6,180 nt of DNA. Origin: Aquificaceae bacterium (GTDB lineage Bacteria > Aquificota > Aquificia > Aquificales > Aquificaceae). Location of the stretch: positions 1-6,180 of the forward strand of contig WFYM01000058.1 of the NCBI GenBank assembly GCA_015490115.1, read 5' to 3'. Shown here in pieces: positions 4,177 to 6,180 of the stretch. The notes under the pieces were generated by a model that was given only the letters and a program-made list of their open reading frames with translations, ran no database searches and was not told the DNA's origin. Both the position numbers and the translations under genes were made by a program. Numbering within the stretch: the stretch's first letter is position 1; each line of letters starts with the position of its first letter.

Positions 4177-6180
4177 GGTCAACCCTTCCCCTCTCTTCGT
4201 CCACCGAGAGGACCCTGACCTTTACCGTATCCCCGAGCCTGTAAACCTTCCCGGTCCTCACTCCCACCAGTCTGTGGGCAGGCTCGTCGTAGACGTAGTC
4301 GTCGTCGGTTAGCGTCGAGACCTTCACCAAACCCTCGGTCAAGGTCTCCTTTATCTCAACGAAAAAGCCAAAAGACGTGACGCCGGTTATTATCCCCTCG
4401 AAGACTTCACCTATCCTCGACTTCATATACCTCGCCTTCAAGACGTCTATAGCCTCCCACTCCACCTCGTCCGCGAGCCTCTCCTGCTCCGAGAGATGCT
4501 CCCCCGCCTCCTCCAGATACTCCACCCACCTCCCGTAGTCTAAGTCCTCACCCCTGAGAGCTTTTTTAAGTATCCTGTGGACTATGACGTCCGGATACCT
4601 CCTTATGGGTGAGGTGAAGTGGACGTAGACATCGGAGGCGAGTCCGAAGTGTCCGAGGTTGTCGGGGCTGTATCTTGCCCTGCTCATAGCCCTCAAGGTA
4701 AGGAACCTGACCAGCTGTTCTTCGGGTCTCCCCTCGAAGTCCTCAATTATCCTCTGGAAGAACTTTGGGGTGTATTCTTTTGGCTTTTTAACCTCGTATC
4801 CTATGCCGGAGAGGATCTCCAGCAGGTTCTCAACCCTTTCGGGATCGGGAGGTTCGTGGACCCTGTAGAGGCAAGGGTATCCGAGACTCTCCAAATGTTT
4901 CGCCACGGTCTCGTTCGCCGATATCATGAAATGCTCTATTATCCTGTGGGCTATGTGCCTCTCGTAGGGGACGACAGCTGTAGGCTCCCCGAATTCGTCC
5001 ACTATGACCTCAGCTTCGGGAAGGTCAAAGTCTATGCTACCCCTCTCCCACCTTTTCCTGCTGAGGATCCTGTAGAGGTCCTCCATGAGCCTTAAGGGTT
5101 CGACGAGCTTGGGATACTTCTTCTCGAGGGTGGGATCTCCTACTATGAGGGAGAGGGCTTCGTTGTAAGTGAGCCTCGCCTTGCTCCTTATGACGCTCTC
5201 GTATATGTCGTAAAAGAGGAGGTTCCCCTCCGTGTCGAAGACCATCTCGCAGGTAACAGCGAGCCTGTCCTCTTTCGGTCTTAAACTGCAAAGGTCAGCG
5301 GAGAGCTTCTCGGGTAACATGTGTATAGCCCTGTCGGGGAGGTAAAAGGTAAAGCCCCTTCTGTAGGCTTCCCTGTCGAGGGCTGTGCCTTCTTTAAGGT
5401 AGTAAGTGACGTCAGCTATGTGGACGAAGAGCCTGTAGTAGCCCTCCTCGGTGAGTTCTATCGCAACCGCGTCGTCGAAATCCCTCGCCCTCTCAGGGTC
5501 AACGGTAAAGCATATCTGGTCCCTGAGGTCCTTCCTCCTCTTTAGCTCCTCCTCGGGAATTCGGGAGGGGAGACTTTCAAGCTCCCTCAGGGCTTCCTCG
5601 GGGTAAGAGGTGGGCAGGTTATACTTCCTTATTATCAGGTCTATGGCTATGAACCTCTTCTCGGGGTGACCTATGACCTCCTTGATCTTAGCCCTAGCCG
5701 GGGACCTCTCGGTGGGGAAGTGGGTCACGCGGGCGACGACAACGGTCCCATCTTCAACTTTAGAGCAGTCTCTCCTGCCGAGGAGAAGAACTTGGTGTGC
5801 GTTGTCGTCGAGGGGTATGAGGGTGCATGGACCTTCCCCCTTCTTCACCTTACCCACTATCTCGTGCTTTGCTCTTTTTAGGACTCTCTCTATCCTAACC
5901 TCCTTTCTCCCCTTGAACTCGACGATCCTCGCCCTCACGAGGTCTCCGGCGAAGACCTTCTGCATCTCGAAGGGGGGTATGAACACCTCCTTCTTTGAAC
6001 CCTCCACCTCTAAGAAGCCGAAGCCGGCAGGGTGCGGGACCACCCTCCCGACAACCCTGTCCTCCTTAACAGCCCTGAACTTGCCCTTTACGACTTGGAC
6101 CTTCCCCTCCTTTTTTAGCTTCCTCAAAATTTTCTTCAGCTTCTTCCTTTCTTCCTTCCGCAGTCCTAGGGCTTTGGCTA
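4148..6180 (-). CDS. rnr: Ribonuclease R, missing its first residues (cut by right window edge)
   Basis: The minus frame is open to the right edge, and the visible part has 676 whole codons. A TTG at 6127-6125 is an internal leucine codon, because the preceding residues (AKALGLRKEERKKLKKI) continue the winged-helix segment typical of RNase R N-termini. In visible numbering, two cold-shock domains span about 41-97 and 101-170. The RNB catalytic domain (about 215-545) carries DPERARDFDDA with Asp227, Asp233, Asp235 and Asp236 as Mg ligands, and FTSPIRRYPD (521-530) with the conserved arginines. An S1 RNA-binding domain follows (about 589-673). The enzyme degrades RNA 3' to 5', including structured RNA. 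The protein ends only a few residues after the S1 domain, without the long Lys-rich tail of the Escherichia coli enzyme. It overlaps the Nudix gene tail-to-tail. RNase II is less likely given the winged-helix start. Confidence 0.95.
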   Translation of the reverse strand, partial: AKALGLRKEERKKLKKILRKLKKEGKVQVVKGKFRAVKEDRVVGRVVPHPAGFGFLEVEGSKKEVFIPPFEMQKVFAGDLVRARIVEFKGRKEVRIERVLKRAKHEIVGKVKKGEGPCTLIPLDDNAHQVLLLGRRDCSKVEDGTVVVARVTHFPTERSPARAKIKEVIGHPEKRFIAIDLIIRKYNLPTSYPEEALRELESLPSRIPEEELKRRKDLRDQICFTVDPERARDFDDAVAIELTEEGYYRLFVHIADVTYYLKEGTALDREAYRRGFTFYLPDRAIHMLPEKLSADLCSLRPKEDRLAVTCEMVFDTEGNLLFYDIYESVIRSKARLTYNEALSLIVGDPTLEKKYPKLVEPLRLMEDLYRILSRKRWERGSIDFDLPEAEVIVDEFGEPTAVVPYERHIAHRIIEHFMISANETVAKHLESLGYPCLYRVHEPPDPERVENLLEILSGIGYEVKKPKEYTPKFFQRIIEDFEGRPEEQLVRFLTLRAMSRARYSPDNLGHFGLASDVYVHFTSPIRRYPDVIVHRILKKALRGEDLDYGRWVEYLEEAGEHLSEQERLADEVEWEAIDVLKARYMKSRIGEVFEGIITGVTSFGFFVEIKETLTEGLVKVSTLTDDDYVYDEPAHRLVGVRTGKVYRLGDTVKVRVLSVDEERGRVDLTLAEDSRG

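Noticed and set aside
6125..6127. TTG as the start codon of the RNase R gene
   Set aside because: The frame is open upstream to the window edge and the extra residues fit the winged-helix region of RNase R, so the TTG is an internal leucine.
1..6180. CRISPR arrays, insertion sequences, tRNA or rRNA genes, phage or defence genes
   Set aside because: No regularly spaced repeats, transposase motifs, cloverleaf sequences or defence domains are visible in the window.

Overview
The window reads as part of a chromosome from a thermophilic, deep-branching bacterium, most plausibly Aquificota. The basis is near-exclusive AGG/AGA for Arg, frequent ATA for Ile, proteins rich in Lys/Glu/Arg, compact gene packing and strong GGAGGT ribosome binding sites. 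No taxonomic marker in the window settles this, so the assignment is an inference.

Layout. Positions 1-213 (minus strand) hold the N-terminus of pheT, the beta subunit of phenylalanyl-tRNA synthetase, cut by the left edge. A 123-base divergent spacer (214-336) follows, with candidate promoters and a 19-bp imperfect palindrome. Positions 337-3722 (plus strand) are a tight four-gene operon with gaps of 15, 1 and 16 bases, each gene preceded by a nearly identical ribosome binding site. All four products carry export signals, three Sec-type and one Tat. They are: (1) a cupredoxin-like blue-copper protein with a C-terminal carboxypeptidase-regulatory-like domain; (2) a diheme cytochrome c peroxidase/MauG-family protein; (3) a Tat-exported calcineurin-like metallophosphoesterase with a GEHD variant of the usual GNHD motif; (4) a small monoheme cytochrome c whose sequence after the heme resembles the TsdA/SoxA heme domain, including the cysteine that ligates heme iron in those enzymes. 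A short G-poor, C/T-rich spacer (3723-3765) separates the operon from a Nudix hydrolase (3766-4176, plus) that has no ribosome binding site but a perfect TATAAT placed for a leaderless transcript. The right third (4148-6180, minus) is rnr (RNase R), cut at its 5' end by the window and overlapping the Nudix gene tail-to-tail by 29 bp.

How the genes may work together. The operon looks like a periplasmic redox module: a copper electron carrier beside a diheme peroxidase, plus a cytochrome with possible His/Cys ligation and an exported metal-dependent hydrolase. Cupredoxins are known electron donors to bacterial diheme peroxidases, so genes 1 and 2 may be donor and acceptor. The roles of the phosphoesterase and the small cytochrome, and the true substrate, cannot be told from sequence. 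pheT, the Nudix gene and rnr are housekeeping or nucleotide/RNA metabolism genes with no evident link to the module.
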